Translations under genes and position numbers: made by a program
Shown here: positions 46,033 through 55,790 of the stretch, piece by piece
Position numbering within the stretch: position 1 is the first letter of the stretch
Layout: each line of letters begins with the position of its first letter
From: Neobacillus massiliamazoniensis
GTDB taxonomy: Bacteria; Bacillota; Bacilli; Bacillales; Cytobacillaceae
Reading direction: 5' to 3'
Assembly: GCF_001048695.1 (NCBI RefSeq)
Contig: NZ_CVRB01000004.1
Span: 62,001-126,000, forward strand
DNA length: 64,000 nt
Notes under the pieces: generated by a model
Told to the model about the DNA's origin: nothing
Database searches by the model: none
Seen by the model: only the letters and a program-made list of their open reading frames with translations

Positions 46033-47232
46033 TTACCTCTTCCCCCCTAGCTTCGATTTAACTGTGTCTACATCTTTATCACCGCGTCCTGATAAACAAA
46101 CGACAATATTCTGTGTATTTTCCATTTCAGCAGCCAGTTTTACGGCAAAGGAAACAGCATGAGAACTTTCAAGCGCGGGTATGATTCCTTCCAGTTTTGA
46201 TAAAAGCTGAAATGCTTCAAGTGCCTCGCGATCTGTAATCGAGTGATAAAAAGCTCGGCCAATATCTTTTAAATAACTATGTTCCGGTCCTACTCCAGGA
46301 TAATCAAGGCCTGCTGAAATCGAATGTGCCTCTTGAATTTGTCCATGTTGATCTTGCAATAAATACATGAGTGAACCATGTAAAACACCCGGCCGTCCTT
46401 TTGTTAAGGATGCTGCGTGAAATTCCGTGTCAATCCCTTGTCCTGCCGCTTCAACTCCATAAAGACTAACCTGTTCGTCTTCAATAAAAGGATAAAACAT
46501 CCCCATTGCATTACTTCCACCACCAATACAAGCAACGACTGCATCTGGGAGCTTCCCTTCACTCTTTAGGAATTGTTCTTTTGTTTCTTTACCTATCACA
46601 CTTTGAAAATCGCGGACGATTGTAGGGAAGGGATGTGGTCCCATAACAGAACCTAATAGATAGTGGGTATCATCTACATTAGTAACCCAGTACCTTAAAG
46701 CTTCGTTTACTGCATCCTTTAAAGTGGCACTTCCGGAACTGACACTGATAACCTTTGCACCTAGTAGCTCCATCCGAAAAACATTTAAAGATTGTCTTTT
46801 AATATCTTCTTCTCCCATAAAAATGATACAGTCAAGATTTAATAAGGCACAAACAGTGGCAGTGGCAACCCCATGTTGACCAGCACCTGTCTCGGCAACG
46901 ATTTTTCTTTTTCCCATTCTAACGGCAAGTAGTGCCTGCCCGATTGCATTGTTAATCTTATGAGCCCCAGTATGATTCAAATCCTCTCTTTTCAAATAAA
47001 TCTTAGCTCCCCCAGCATGTCGAGTAAGATTTTCAGCAAAGTATAGTGGAGTTTCTCTTCCAACATATTCTTTTAGCAATCTTTCTATTTCAGCCTTAAA
47101 ATCAGGATCTTTCTTTGCGATTTCATAGGCTTGATTAAGTTCCATTACTGCTTTCATTAAAGTTTCTGGGACAAATCTACCTCCAAAAATCCCGAAGTGC
47201 CCTTTTTCATCCGGTAATGTATATGCGCTCAT
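46033..47232 (-). CDS. trpB: Tryptophan synthase beta chain
   Basis: A 399-residue PLP enzyme that condenses indole with serine. The PLP Lys is in [13 protein letters not shown], the phosphate-binding loop is GGGSNAMG and the catalytic Glu precedes TGAGQHG. It overlaps trpF by 4 bases. Confidence 0.97.
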   Translation of the reverse strand: MSAYTLPDEKGHFGIFGGRFVPETLMKAVMELNQAYEIAKKDPDFKAEIERLLKEYVGRETPLYFAENLTRHAGGAKIYLKREDLNHTGAHKINNAIGQALLAVRMGKRKIVAETGAGQHGVATATVCALLNLDCIIFMGEEDIKRQSLNVFRMELLGAKVISVSSGSATLKDAVNEALRYWVTNVDDTHYLLGSVMGPHPFPTIVRDFQSVIGKETKEQFLKSEGKLPDAVVACIGGGSNAMGMFYPFIEDEQVSLYGVEAAGQGIDTEFHAASLTKGRPGVLHGSLMYLLQDQHGQIQEAHSISAGLDYPGVGPEHSYLKDIGRAFYHSITDREALEAFQLLSKLEGIIPALESSHAVSFAVKLAAEMENTQNIVVCLSGRGDKDVDTVKSKLGGKR

Positions 47233-47855
47233 ACTAATCTCTCCTCATTTAAAATTCCTTTTGCTTTTTTAATAAATAATTGAATTTTATTAACATCCTT
47301 TTTTCCGTTTGTTTCTACTCCGCTGCTGACATCTATCATGGTAGGTCTGATGGCTTTTATTCCATCTTCCAGATTTTCGATTGTTAATCCCCCGGCGAGA
47401 ATAATTTTCCTCCTATCCAATTCATTTTTATGGAAGTGGCTCCAATCAAAGCTTTTTCCATTTCCACCCCGGTATTTTCCTTTTGGACCATCCAGTAAGA
47501 TGTATTCACAAGGATATTCAAGGATCTTTTTCCATGAGCTTTGCTCATCGATTCCCCATGCTTTAATAACGGGTAATGAAAGTGATTCACTGAATGATGC
47601 TGATTCATCACCGTGCAGCTGTATATGCGTTAAACCGACAAAGGATGAAATTTCTTCAATTTTCTCTCTCAATTCATTGACAAATACCCCCACTTTATAG
47701 ACTTGATCCGGCAAGCTTCGGGTTATTTCTTTTGCCTCCTCTAGGGTAATCTTCCGCTTGCTTTCAGCAAATACAAATCCTACAGCATCCGCACCAGATT
47801 TTACTGCTGAAAGAGCTGTCTCTACATCGGTAATCCCACAAATTTTCACCTTCAT
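47229..47855 (-). CDS. trpF: Phosphoribosylanthranilate isomerase
   Basis: A 208-residue TIM-barrel isomerase. Catalytic Cys in KICGI and Asp in [12 protein letters not shown], with the phosphate loops LAGGL and DVSSGVE. It overlaps trpC and trpB by 4 bases each. Confidence 0.95.
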   Translation of the reverse strand: MKVKICGITDVETALSAVKSGADAVGFVFAESKRKITLEEAKEITRSLPDQVYKVGVFVNELREKIEEISSFVGLTHIQLHGDESASFSESLSLPVIKAWGIDEQSSWKKILEYPCEYILLDGPKGKYRGGNGKSFDWSHFHKNELDRRKIILAGGLTIENLEDGIKAIRPTMIDVSSGVETNGKKDVNKIQLFIKKAKGILNEERLV

Positions 47856-48643
47856 AACTTCCCCTCCGTAGTTTGTGCCAAGCGGAAGTTTTGCATGGTT
47901 CTGCTCAGGTCCGAGCTTTTCATTAAGGCTTCCCCAACTAAAATCCCGTCTGCCCCTGCCTTTTTTACACGTTCTACATCCTTTTGCAGATGGATTCCGC
48001 TTTCACTAATTAGAAAAGCACCGGTGCTTTTAACAGCTTCAGCTAGCTTTTCAGTCACATCAAGAGAAACATGAAATGATGTTAAATCACGATTATTTAC
48101 ACCAACTAGTTTTGCCCCTGTTTTCCCAACTTTCTCTAATTCCTTATAGTCATGAACCTCGATGAGAACTTCCAATCCTTTGCTTTTTGCATACTGATAG
48201 AGCATGAGTAATTCGTCTTCCTCTAAAACGGCAGCTATTAATAAAATAAGGTCTGCACCACTCGATGCCGCACAATCAATCTGTATGGGATCAATAATAA
48301 AATCTTTACAAAGAACTGGGACTGTAACTGCCTGGCGAACAGCCCTTAAATCGGAAAATGATCCTTGAAAGAAGGATTGATCAGTAAGGACAGAAATAGC
48401 AGAAGCACCGTTTTTTTCATAAACAATGGCCTGCTCTACCGGCTCTAATTGATTATTGATGATTCCTTTTGACGGTGATGCCCGCTTGAATTCAGCTATA
48501 ATTGCGATATCTTTAGCATTTTGAAGTTTTTGAATAAGTGATCGTTTATCTGTTTCCAGGTTTTGCAAGATTTGACTGCACTCCTTAAGGCGAATGACCT
48601 CTTTTCTTTTTTCTTCAATAATTCGATTCAAAATCGTTTCCAT
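47852..48643 (-). CDS. trpC: Indole-3-glycerol phosphate synthase
   Basis: A 263-residue TIM-barrel enzyme. Catalytic Lys in AEFKRASPSKG and Lys in VLCKDFI; the phosphate loops ISESGI and GILVGEALM are present. Its ATG follows the trpD stop codon directly (TAGATG), with GAGAGGCG inside the end of trpD. Confidence 0.96.
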   Translation of the reverse strand: METILNRIIEEKRKEVIRLKECSQILQNLETDKRSLIQKLQNAKDIAIIAEFKRASPSKGIINNQLEPVEQAIVYEKNGASAISVLTDQSFFQGSFSDLRAVRQAVTVPVLCKDFIIDPIQIDCAASSGADLILLIAAVLEEDELLMLYQYAKSKGLEVLIEVHDYKELEKVGKTGAKLVGVNNRDLTSFHVSLDVTEKLAEAVKSTGAFLISESGIHLQKDVERVKKAGADGILVGEALMKSSDLSRTMQNFRLAQTTEGKL

Positions 48644-49669
48644 CTATATCGCCTCTCTTTGAGCTGACTCAGTTTTTTCTATTAGGTATCTTAATTTTTC
48701 ATAAGCTGCACCTGAATCGATTACTTCCCTAGCAAGATTAACGCCATCTTTAATCGTATTTACTTTCCCTGCCGTAAAAATCCCAATCCCTGCATTAAGT
48801 AATACCGTATCCCGGTGTGCTCCTTTTTCACCCATTAATACATTCATTAATATTTGAGCATTCGTTCTAGCCTCGCCCCCTTTTATACAGCTGTTATCAT
48901 ATTGGGGAAGACCAATTTCTTCCGGAAAGAATGTCTGATTTTTGATGACTCCCTCTGCTAAAATCGTCAAATGATTTTCCCCCTGCAAAGAGGCTTCATC
49001 CATGTATCCTGCCCCATTAATGACGACTGCCCTTTTCCTGCCTAATTTTTCAAGGACTTCTGCAAATACATTCAATAAATCCCGGCGGTAGACTCCAAGT
49101 AACTGGTAGTCTAAATCGATTGGATTGGTTAGTGGACCAATTAAATTAAAGACTGTAGGAATTTTTAGCTGTTTACGTACCATCATGACTTTCTTTAATT
49201 TAGGATGGACATGTGGAGCGAATAAAAAGGCTATTCCGATCTCTTCAAGGATTTCTTCTGTCTTTTTAGCAGGTAGGTTCAAATGAATGCCTAAATACTC
49301 CAGAACATCGGCACTACCAGTTTTACTAGAAATACTTCTGTTGCCATGTTTAGCAACAGGAATACCCGCACCAGCAATGACAAAAGCCGAGGTTGTGCTG
49401 ACATTGAAGCTTGAAGACCCATCTCCCCCAGTTCCGCAATTATCCATCACATTAGGGAATTTCTTATGAAATGTCAGGGTATTTTCTTTCAGCGCCTTCA
49501 CAATACCTGCAATTTCATCGACTGTTTCACCTTTTGACTTTAATCCCATTAAAAAGGCAGCAATTTCAGACTCTGATACTTCTTCGACCAAAATATGATC
49601 AATCGCTTCCTTCATTTGGTTTTCGGATAAAGATTGACGCTCAGCTAATTGGAGTAAATAATTTTTCAT
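48644..49669 (-). CDS. trpD: Anthranilate phosphoribosyltransferase
   Basis: A 341-residue transferase joining anthranilate and PRPP. The PRPP loop CGTGGDGSSSFNVST, KHGNRSISSKTGSADVLE and the second metal motif DEAS are present. The start ATG 49669, with GAAGGAAG upstream, lies inside the end of trpG (29-base overlap). Confidence 0.96.
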   Translation of the reverse strand: MKNYLLQLAERQSLSENQMKEAIDHILVEEVSESEIAAFLMGLKSKGETVDEIAGIVKALKENTLTFHKKFPNVMDNCGTGGDGSSSFNVSTTSAFVIAGAGIPVAKHGNRSISSKTGSADVLEYLGIHLNLPAKKTEEILEEIGIAFLFAPHVHPKLKKVMMVRKQLKIPTVFNLIGPLTNPIDLDYQLLGVYRRDLLNVFAEVLEKLGRKRAVVINGAGYMDEASLQGENHLTILAEGVIKNQTFFPEEIGLPQYDNSCIKGGEARTNAQILMNVLMGEKGAHRDTVLLNAGIGIFTAGKVNTIKDGVNLAREVIDSGAAYEKLRYLIEKTESAQREAI

Positions 49670-50252
49670 TTGTCTTCTTCCTTTCTATTTCAAGTAAAAA
49701 ATTCATTAGTATTCGCTTCCCAAGGGGTGTACCAATTGATTCCGGATGAAACTGTAGACCGTAGACAGGATATTGATCATGTTTGATTGCCATAACCTCG
49801 TGATCTTCCATCGAGGTGGCGATACACTCGAGTTGCGGCGGCAGGCTATTCCTCTCAATTATTAAAGAATGGTAGCGCATCACTTCCAGCGGAGATGACA
49901 AATAATTAAATATTCCTGTGCCAAGATGTGTTATAAAGGATGTTTTACCATGCTTAATTTCACTCGCTCTTTTGATTACACATCCAAAAGCTGCCCCAAT
50001 TGCCTGGTGACCAAGACAAACTCCTAGAATTGGGATATTTCGGTAGAATCTTTGTATTACTTCAAGACAAATACCTGCATCCTCGGGCTTTCCCGGTCCC
50101 GGTGAAAGGATGATGGCTTTCGGTTTCAAGGAGGTGATTTTTTCACAGCTCAATTGATCATTTCGAAACACTAGCGCCTCCTCTCCTAATTCCCCTAAAT
50201 ATTGATAGAGATTAAACGTGAATGAGTCATAATTATCAATCAAAAGGATCAT
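49641..50252 (-). CDS. trpG: Anthranilate synthase glutamine amidotransferase
   Basis: A 203-residue class-I glutamine amidotransferase. Catalytic Cys in GVCLGHQAIG, and His/Glu in LQFHPESIGT. It overlaps trpE by 4 bases and trpD by 29. In B. subtilis this gene lies in the folate operon and serves both pathways; here it is part of the trp operon, as in the B. cereus group. It may still act with PabB. Confidence 0.94.
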   Translation of the reverse strand: MILLIDNYDSFTFNLYQYLGELGEEALVFRNDQLSCEKITSLKPKAIILSPGPGKPEDAGICLEVIQRFYRNIPILGVCLGHQAIGAAFGCVIKRASEIKHGKTSFITHLGTGIFNYLSSPLEVMRYHSLIIERNSLPPQLECIATSMEDHEVMAIKHDQYPVYGLQFHPESIGTPLGKRILMNFLLEIERKKTNEKLFTPIS

Positions 50253-51637
50253 GATACACCCTCCAAAAAAGATCTTAATTTATTTAAAGTTTCCTCGAAT
50301 TCCAATTCTGGATTGGAATCATATACGATTCCTGCACCTGCTTGAATATAGGCTGTTCCTTCTTTAAGAATCACAGTTCGAATCGCAAGGGCGAAATCAA
50401 TATTTCCATTTGTCGAAACATACCCAATCGCCCCTGCATATAAGCCACGTTTGGATTTTTCCAATGTATTGATAATTTCCATTGCCCTTATTTTCGGTGC
50501 CCCAGAAACGGTTCCAGCCGGAAGACATGCGGCAAGGGCATCAAGTCCTGTTTTTCCAGTCTTTAGTTCGCCGCTAATTTCAGAAACAAGATGGATAACA
50601 TGGCGAAATTTTTCGGGCTCTAAATATTTCTCCACCTTTACAGTTCCGAAACTGCAAACCCTTCCTAAGTCATTACGACCTAAATCTACCAGCATTCGAT
50701 GTTCGGCTAATTCTTTTTCGTCGTTTAACAATTCTTTCGTATTCTTTTGATCTTCTTCTATTGTTCTTCCACGTTTTTTCGTCCCAGCAATGGGGTTAAC
50801 CGTCACTTTTGATCCTCTAACCTTTATTAAGCTTTCTGGTGATGAGCCTAAAACCGTATACCCTTCAAAATCAATATAGAACATGTATGGTGTTGGGTTA
50901 TGAGCTCGATGCTTTCGGTATAGTGATAACGGTGTTCCTTTGAAAAGTGATGTCATTCTTCTAGAAAGTACGACTTGAAAGATATCACCAGATTGGATAT
51001 ATTCCTTTGCAGTTTCAACATTTTGAATAAATACTTCCTTTTTCATATCCTCTTTAAAGCCAGTGAAATGAAACGGCTCTTCTTCAACGTAAATACCCGG
51101 CTGTTTTAACTCGTTTATTCGCGTCAGAATTTGTTTCTCCATATTCACATCATCGCTTTCCTCTAAAAGAGGGGTACCAAAAAGAATTACTTTTTCTTCC
51201 AAATGATCAAAGATAATGATGACTTCATAAAACATTAAATGGACATCCGGCATTTTTAAGTCGTCGTATGCGGATTCGCCGATATTTTCATAATGGCGGA
51301 TAATATCATAACCGACATAGCCAACTGCTCCTGACATAAATGGAAATGGAGTCTCGGAAAAATCACGTGTTGGCATTAAATGATGGATCATTTCTAAAGG
51401 ATTGCCTTTATGAACTTCTTTTTTGCCGTTGCGATAGAGAATCTCGTTACAATTTCCGTATGAAATTAATTCAAAAGCAGGATCTGCCCCAATAAAAGAG
51501 TATCGGCCCGAGTCATTATACTTATAGGAACTTTCTAAAAGAAATTTCTTCCTTCCACTAATTTTTTGGAGAATGGAAATAGGGGTAAACGTATCCCCTT
51601 TTATTTCTGTTACAAAATATCCTTTTTGTGTTTTCAT
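50249..51637 (-). CDS. trpE: Anthranilate synthase component I
   Basis: A 462-residue chorismate-binding enzyme. The conserved block PAGTVSGAPKIRAMEII and the GAGIVYDSNPE end are present. The N-terminal LLESSYKYNDSGRYSF segment is the tryptophan feedback site region. AAAGGAG lies 7 bases before the ATG. First gene of the operon, preceded by a T-box leader. Confidence 0.97.
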   Translation of the reverse strand: MKTQKGYFVTEIKGDTFTPISILQKISGRKKFLLESSYKYNDSGRYSFIGADPAFELISYGNCNEILYRNGKKEVHKGNPLEMIHHLMPTRDFSETPFPFMSGAVGYVGYDIIRHYENIGESAYDDLKMPDVHLMFYEVIIIFDHLEEKVILFGTPLLEESDDVNMEKQILTRINELKQPGIYVEEEPFHFTGFKEDMKKEVFIQNVETAKEYIQSGDIFQVVLSRRMTSLFKGTPLSLYRKHRAHNPTPYMFYIDFEGYTVLGSSPESLIKVRGSKVTVNPIAGTKKRGRTIEEDQKNTKELLNDEKELAEHRMLVDLGRNDLGRVCSFGTVKVEKYLEPEKFRHVIHLVSEISGELKTGKTGLDALAACLPAGTVSGAPKIRAMEIINTLEKSKRGLYAGAIGYVSTNGNIDFALAIRTVILKEGTAYIQAGAGIVYDSNPELEFEETLNKLRSFLEGVS

Positions 51638-51671
51638 TTGTGTGCTCCTTTCAATTAGGAAAGCATAAAAA

Positions 51672-51970
51672 AAAATCGTCCTCTATCTGCATAATGCTTG
51701 TTATGCAGATAGAGGACGATTTTCCAACCGTGGTGCCACCTCTGTTTGAAGCAGAAAAAAACCTGCCTCCTCTTTCAGATACGGGACACCAATGGTCCGA
51801 TATCCTATCCTTTTAACGGTGGAACTCCGGGTTTCCCTACTATAGGTTCAAGAAACCTCTCGCAAGTCCATTCCACCAATCTTTTCTTATCGGGTTCACA
51901 CCATCCCCGACTCTCTAGAAAGAAAACAATAGGTGTACTCCTCTTGCTCAACGATTTTTCCATTAAATTG
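51672..51970 (-). promoter_or_regulatory. Tryptophan T-box riboswitch with terminator
   Basis: A leader of about 300 nt between promoter and trpE. The T-box sequence AGAGGTGGCACCACGG (51743-51728) can bind uncharged tRNA acceptor ends. The terminator stem AAATCGTCCTCTATCTGCAT with its perfect complement lies at 51673-51723. In stem I the specifier loop reads GAATGGAC with the codon TGG (51870-51868) for Trp, followed by a purine. Upstream are the AGAGAG...GGTGTGAACC elements of the stem-I distal loops. Uncharged tRNA-Trp would turn the operon on; this replaces the TRAP control of B. subtilis. Confidence 0.92.
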
Positions 51971-51976
51971 TTTATT

Positions 51977-52005
51977 ATCATACCTATTTCACTAAATATT
52001 GTCAA
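51977..52005 (-). promoter_or_regulatory. Sigma-A promoter of the trp operon
   Basis: TTGACA (52005-52000) and TATGAT (51982-51977) with a 17-base spacer, ending a few bases before the T-box leader. Confidence 0.8.
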
Positions 52006-52161
52006 GATTTATTTTTATAATTTTCAAAAATTATTTCCTTTAATGCCTTCCCCACGACTTCCATTAAAAGGTTTGTTACTTTCCGCTTTAATTGCAAATA
52101 TTAACTAAAGCGAATCAAAAAAGCGGTAGAGCTAACATTATGGAGGAAGGATAGGAGATAA

Positions 52162-53445
52162 ATGGAAAATATCGAGCAATTAGCCTTTAGGCAACGGACC
52201 TCAAAAAAAAATTCTTCCCCAACGAAAAAGAACAAATCCGATGAAATTTCTAAACAAAAGTGGGCCATTGTTTCTCTTTCTTCCATTCCATTAGTGATGA
52301 CCTTAGGAAATTCGATGTTAATCCCTGTATTACCTTCAATGGAAAAAAAATTATCAATCACTTCCTTTCAGTCAAGTATGATTATTACCGTTTACTCAGT
52401 TGTTGCCATCTTTTTAATACCGATTGCAGGATATTTATCAGATCATATCGGAAGGAAAAAGGTTATTATTCCAAGTCTCATTATTGCAGGAATAGGCGGA
52501 ATTATTTCAGGTTGGGCTGCTTGGAAGTTGGATAATGCCTATTGGTTAATCCTTATAGGGCGAGCTCTCCAAGGCGTAGGAGCAGCCGGCGCAGCGCCTA
52601 TTGTCCTACCATTAGTTGGAGACATGTTTAAAAATGATGGTGATGTTAGTAGTTCGCTTGGTTTAATAGAGACATCAAATACATTTGGAAAAGTTTTAAG
52701 CCCGATATTAGGAGCTTTTTTAGCAGGATATATTTGGTTTCTGCCTTTTTTCTCTTTCCCTGTATTTTGTACTATTTCCTTATTACTGGTTACATTTCTT
52801 GTGAAATGCCCTAAAAAACAAGAAAAAACCATTCCTTTCAAACAATTTTTCGTTAACATAAAGAAAACGTTTACAAATGAAGGCCAATGGTTATATGCTG
52901 TCTTTTTTATTGGCGGGACGCTGATGCTAGTTCTTTTTGGAATCCTGTTTTATCTTTCGGAAATATTTGAAAGTGAATACAATATAAAAGATATCAAAAA
53001 AGGCTTCTTTTTAGCGTTGCCATTGGGCGCTCTTTGTATATCATCATTTATTGGCGGAAAAATCATTAAAAAAAATAAAGTATTAATGAAATGGCTTACC
53101 TTTGGAGGAATCGTCGCCGCTGCTGTTTCGATCGCTGCTCTTTGGTTCTCCATTAAGCTATGGTATATGCTTAGTATGTTTCTTATCAGCGGTATTGGAA
53201 TAGGTATCGGACTACCATGTCTTGACGCATTAATTACAGAAGGAATCGAAAAGAAAGAAAGAGGAACTATTACATCGATTTACAGTTCGATGAGGTTTAT
53301 CGGAGTTGCTGCGGGTCCACCGATTATTGCATTGTTAATGAAACAATCTAATCACTGGATCTTTATTCTACTAAGCGGACTTAGCATAATTGCGGCACTT
53401 GTCACCTTTTTTGCAATAAAGCCGAGTACTAAGGACACAGCATGA
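52162..53445 (+). CDS. MFS transporter, multidrug-efflux type (DHA1)
   Basis: A 427-residue major-facilitator protein. A polar N-terminal tail of 33 residues precedes 12 helices. The loop 2-3 motif GYLSDHIGRKKV and the antiporter motif C region (LGLIETSNTFGKVLSPILGA) are visible. It resembles Bmr/Blt-like drug:H+ antiporters; substrate unknown. AGGAG lies 4 bases before the ATG. Monocistronic. An imperfect CCCCCTC/GAGGGGG repeat lies downstream (53490-53556). Confidence 0.85.
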   Translation: MENIEQLAFRQRTSKKNSSPTKKNKSDEISKQKWAIVSLSSIPLVMTLGNSMLIPVLPSMEKKLSITSFQSSMIITVYSVVAIFLIPIAGYLSDHIGRKKVIIPSLIIAGIGGIISGWAAWKLDNAYWLILIGRALQGVGAAGAAPIVLPLVGDMFKNDGDVSSSLGLIETSNTFGKVLSPILGAFLAGYIWFLPFFSFPVFCTISLLLVTFLVKCPKKQEKTIPFKQFFVNIKKTFTNEGQWLYAVFFIGGTLMLVLFGILFYLSEIFESEYNIKDIKKGFFLALPLGALCISSFIGGKIIKKNKVLMKWLTFGGIVAAAVSIAALWFSIKLWYMLSMFLISGIGIGIGLPCLDALITEGIEKKERGTITSIYSSMRFIGVAAGPPIIALLMKQSNHWIFILLSGLSIIAALVTFFAIKPSTKDTA

Positions 53446-53595
53446 TAAGAGAAAGAACTGTCAAAAATAGAACAAAGGGCAACCCCCTCAACAATACTCA
53501 AAAGAAATCAAACCAGTTATCCATTTTTTGCAGATAGAGTTGATAGTCGAGGGGGCAAGCCGTTATGGATTCTTCGCAAGCCTATTCTGTTTTTG

Positions 53596-54513
53596 TTACA
53601 TAGAAATCTCATTTATTTGAACTTGCATTAGGAGTTTTTCAACTTGTTCCTCAGTACACAATCCTAAGGAAAATGCTGTTGCACTTCCAGTAGCAACACT
53701 GTAGCGGAATGATTCATTCAAGTTTGAGGTCTTAATAAATTTCGCGATAAAACCAGCAACCATTGAGTCTCCAGCACCAACAGAATTTTTTACGACTCCT
53801 GTTGGAACATTTGCTACCAAAGAAACATCCTTCGTAATCAACATCGCACCCTTATTAGCAAGAGAAACAATGACGTTTTGCGCTCCCATTTCTAATAGTT
53901 TTTTACCATAGAAAATAACCTCATTACTGTTTGAAATGGTCGTTTGAAATAATTGTCCAAGCTCATGATGATTTGGTTTAATTAAAAATGGCTGAAATGG
54001 GAGCACCTTTTTTAACAATTCTCCTTCTGCATCAACCACAAATTGAGTTCTCGTTTGATTACATATTTTTACAAGTTCTTCATAGATCGTATCGGGCATT
54101 GTTGCTGGAATACTTCCTGCTAGAATTAGTAGATCTTCTGATGTTAATTTCGAAACCTTTTCTTTTAATATTTGAACGTCTTCAATTGAAATGCTCGGTC
54201 CTCTTGCATTTATTTCTGTCTCTTTATCTGTTTTTAGTTTAATATTAATGCGGGTATTTTCTTGGACTCTGACAAAATCGATTTCGATATCTTCTTTTTG
54301 AAGATTGTCTTCAATGAATTTCCCTGTATACCCCCCGATAAATCCCAGTGCCTTACTCATGACTCCTAAATTTTTTAATACTCTTGTGACATTAATCCCC
54401 TTACCCCCAGGAAACATTAATTCATCTGTAGATCGATTTAATTCCCCAATTTGAAGACTATCAAGCTTAATAATGTAATCGACAGAAGGGTTTAATGTTA
54501 CTGTATATATCAT
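53596..54513 (-). CDS. 1-phosphofructokinase-type PfkB sugar kinase
   Basis: A 305-residue ribokinase-fold kinase starting IYTVTLNPSVDYI, as in FruK/LacC enzymes. PGGKGINVTRVL is the substrate loop, and GAGDSMVAGFIAKF contains the catalytic Asp. ATG 54513 is the family start; the upstream open frame is leader. No fruR or fruA PTS gene lies next to it, unlike typical fru operons, so tagatose-6-phosphate kinase activity cannot be excluded. Confidence 0.85.
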   Translation of the reverse strand: MIYTVTLNPSVDYIIKLDSLQIGELNRSTDELMFPGGKGINVTRVLKNLGVMSKALGFIGGYTGKFIEDNLQKEDIEIDFVRVQENTRINIKLKTDKETEINARGPSISIEDVQILKEKVSKLTSEDLLILAGSIPATMPDTIYEELVKICNQTRTQFVVDAEGELLKKVLPFQPFLIKPNHHELGQLFQTTISNSNEVIFYGKKLLEMGAQNVIVSLANKGAMLITKDVSLVANVPTGVVKNSVGAGDSMVAGFIAKFIKTSNLNESFRYSVATGSATAFSLGLCTEEQVEKLLMQVQINEISM

Positions 54514-54634
54514 GCTCTCACGACCTTTATTTCTGTTGTGTTTATGTATTGATCTTTTTTTTATAATGCCCCTCTCCCACAATACTTTATCGCAATTGAT
54601 TTTAATTATCTATCATTTTCCTTCACACAAATTC

Positions 54635-54660
54635 AAAAAAACGTCGTTTTTGGACGTTTT
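54635..54660 (-). terminator. Orphan minus-strand terminator
   Basis: AAAACGTC and GACGTTTT with a 7-base loop; the T7 run is on the minus strand. No minus-strand gene ends here, so it is either an attenuator ahead of the PfkB kinase or a relic. Confidence 0.5.
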
Positions 54661-54700
54661 CAGTCAAATTCATTTTATGATTTCTAAAATCATATATTTG

Positions 54701-54728
54701 TTGAAAAAACGAGAAAATGTGTTATAAT
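54701..54728 (+). promoter_or_regulatory. tRNA promoter
   Basis: TTGAAA (54701-54706) and TATAAT (54723-54728) with a 16-base spacer, 13 bases before the tRNA-Gly gene. Confidence 0.7.
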
Positions 54729-54741
54729 GTTTAATGCTGAC

Positions 54742-54815
54742 GCGGGTGTGGTTTAATGGTAGAATTTCAGCTTCCCAAGCTGACGGCGGGGGTTCGATTC
54801 CCCTCACCCGCTCCA
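54742..54815 (+). tRNA. tRNA-Gly(CCC)
   Basis: Full cloverleaf: acceptor GCGGGTG/CACCCGC, D-arm, anticodon loop TTCCCAA giving anticodon CCC, and T-arm GGGGTTCGATTCCCC. The CCA end is encoded. Confidence 0.93.
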
Positions 54816-54822
54816 TTTAAAT

Positions 54823-54911
54823 GGAGGAGTACCCAAGTGGTTATAAGGGGGCGCACTCGAAATGCGTTAGGACGGGCAACCGTTGCGTGAGTTCGAATCT
54901 CACCTTCTCCG
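54823..54911 (+). tRNA. tRNA-Ser(CGA)
   Basis: Class-II tRNA of 89 nt: acceptor GGAGGAG/CTTCTCC, anticodon loop CTCGAAA (anticodon CGA) and a long variable arm as in serine tRNAs. CCA is not encoded. The anticodon is not UCA, so this is not the selenocysteine tRNA that fdhF requires. Confidence 0.92.
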
Positions 54912-54956
54912 TCATTTTTTTCTCATAGTCCATTGAAATTAAATTCTAATTATACA

Positions 54957-54982
54957 AAAAAACGCCATCGTTGGCGTTTTTT
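54957..54982 (+). terminator. Terminator of the tRNA operon
   Basis: AAAAAACGCCA and TGGCGTTTTTT form an 11-bp stem with a 4-base loop. Confidence 0.88.
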
Positions 54983-55010
54983 CTCTTATAGATTAAGAAA
55001 GTATAGAATT

Positions 55011-55201
55011 TGACTTCGAGAATTGTCTAGCTTCAGCGCCTAGGGGCTCGGGGTCATAAGCCAATCCGACATGAAGGTTAAAAACCAACCTTCTTGTCGG
55101 CTCGTCTTATGCCTGTCGCCCCTGAGCATTGAGGAAATCTTCCTTGAATAATCTTCGCAGGAACAAGCTATGCTTGTTCCGAAGGCGCTTCCGCTTTTCT
55201 T
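55011..55201. repeat. Palindromic repeat, family B, copy 5
   Basis: 191 bp from TGACTTCGAGAATTGTCTAG to AGGCGCTTCCGCTTTTCTTA, reverse orientation to copy 1. It contains GGTCATAAGCCAATCCGACA and the AACCTTC hairpin. Its end touches the stop codon of the ferredoxin-like gene. Confidence 0.7.
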
Positions 55202-55778
55202 ATAGGATCGCATCCTTATGTGGTGTAATAACGATGTTAGGATGAGTGATTGAAGCACTTGGCATTCCTTTTATTTGAGTGATGGTCCCATATTTTTTTC
55301 GTAGTTCTTCTATAGGACCAAATTCAATCGCTCTCATTGGACAGGTTGAAACACAAACTGGATCTTCACCCTTTTCTTGTAAGTCAATACAAAGATTGCA
55401 TTTATTTGACTTAAAAATCTTTTTATTATACTGTGGGGCTCCATAAGGACAGGCCTTGACACATAACTGCGCCCCTGCACATACATCCTGATCAATTGTT
55501 ACAACACCATTTTCTCTATCTTTTAAAATGGCTCCTGTAGGACAGCTTGAAACGCATTTCGGATTTGAACAATGATTACAAGCAATCGTGAAGTAGAAAG
55601 CTTTCATGTTCGTGACTAATCCACCATTTGGGCTCATTATATAAGACCCTTCCTCAAAGGAATACACCCTTCTGAAATTCACTCCAACCTCAAGATTATT
55701 CTTATCTTTACAAGATACACTGCAGGCCTTACAGCCAGTACATAGGCTTTGATTAATATAAAATCCCAACTGTGCCAA
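55200..55778 (-). CDS. DmsB-like four-cluster ferredoxin subunit
   Basis: A 192-residue cytosolic-type or Tat-piggybacked electron-transfer protein with four Fe-S cluster motifs: CTGCKACSVSC (13-24), CNHCSNPKCVSSCP (67-79), CAGAQLCVKACP (100-110) and CNLCIDLQ with a distant CVSTCP. In the third motif Ala103 stands where a cluster Cys is expected, which would favour a 3Fe-4S cluster. It lies 12 bases after the DmsA-like subunit. No DmsC-type anchor follows; a family B repeat begins at the stop codon. Confidence 0.85.
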   Translation of the reverse strand: MAQLGFYINQSLCTGCKACSVSCKDKNNLEVGVNFRRVYSFEEGSYIMSPNGGLVTNMKAFYFTIACNHCSNPKCVSSCPTGAILKDRENGVVTIDQDVCAGAQLCVKACPYGAPQYNKKIFKSNKCNLCIDLQEKGEDPVCVSTCPMRAIEFGPIEELRKKYGTITQIKGMPSASITHPNIVITPHKDAIL

Positions 55779-55790
55779 GTTTAGTCCTCC

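Noticed and set aside
54823..54911. Selenocysteine tRNA (selC)
   Set aside because: The long-variable-arm tRNA has anticodon CGA and normal serine tRNA acceptor length.
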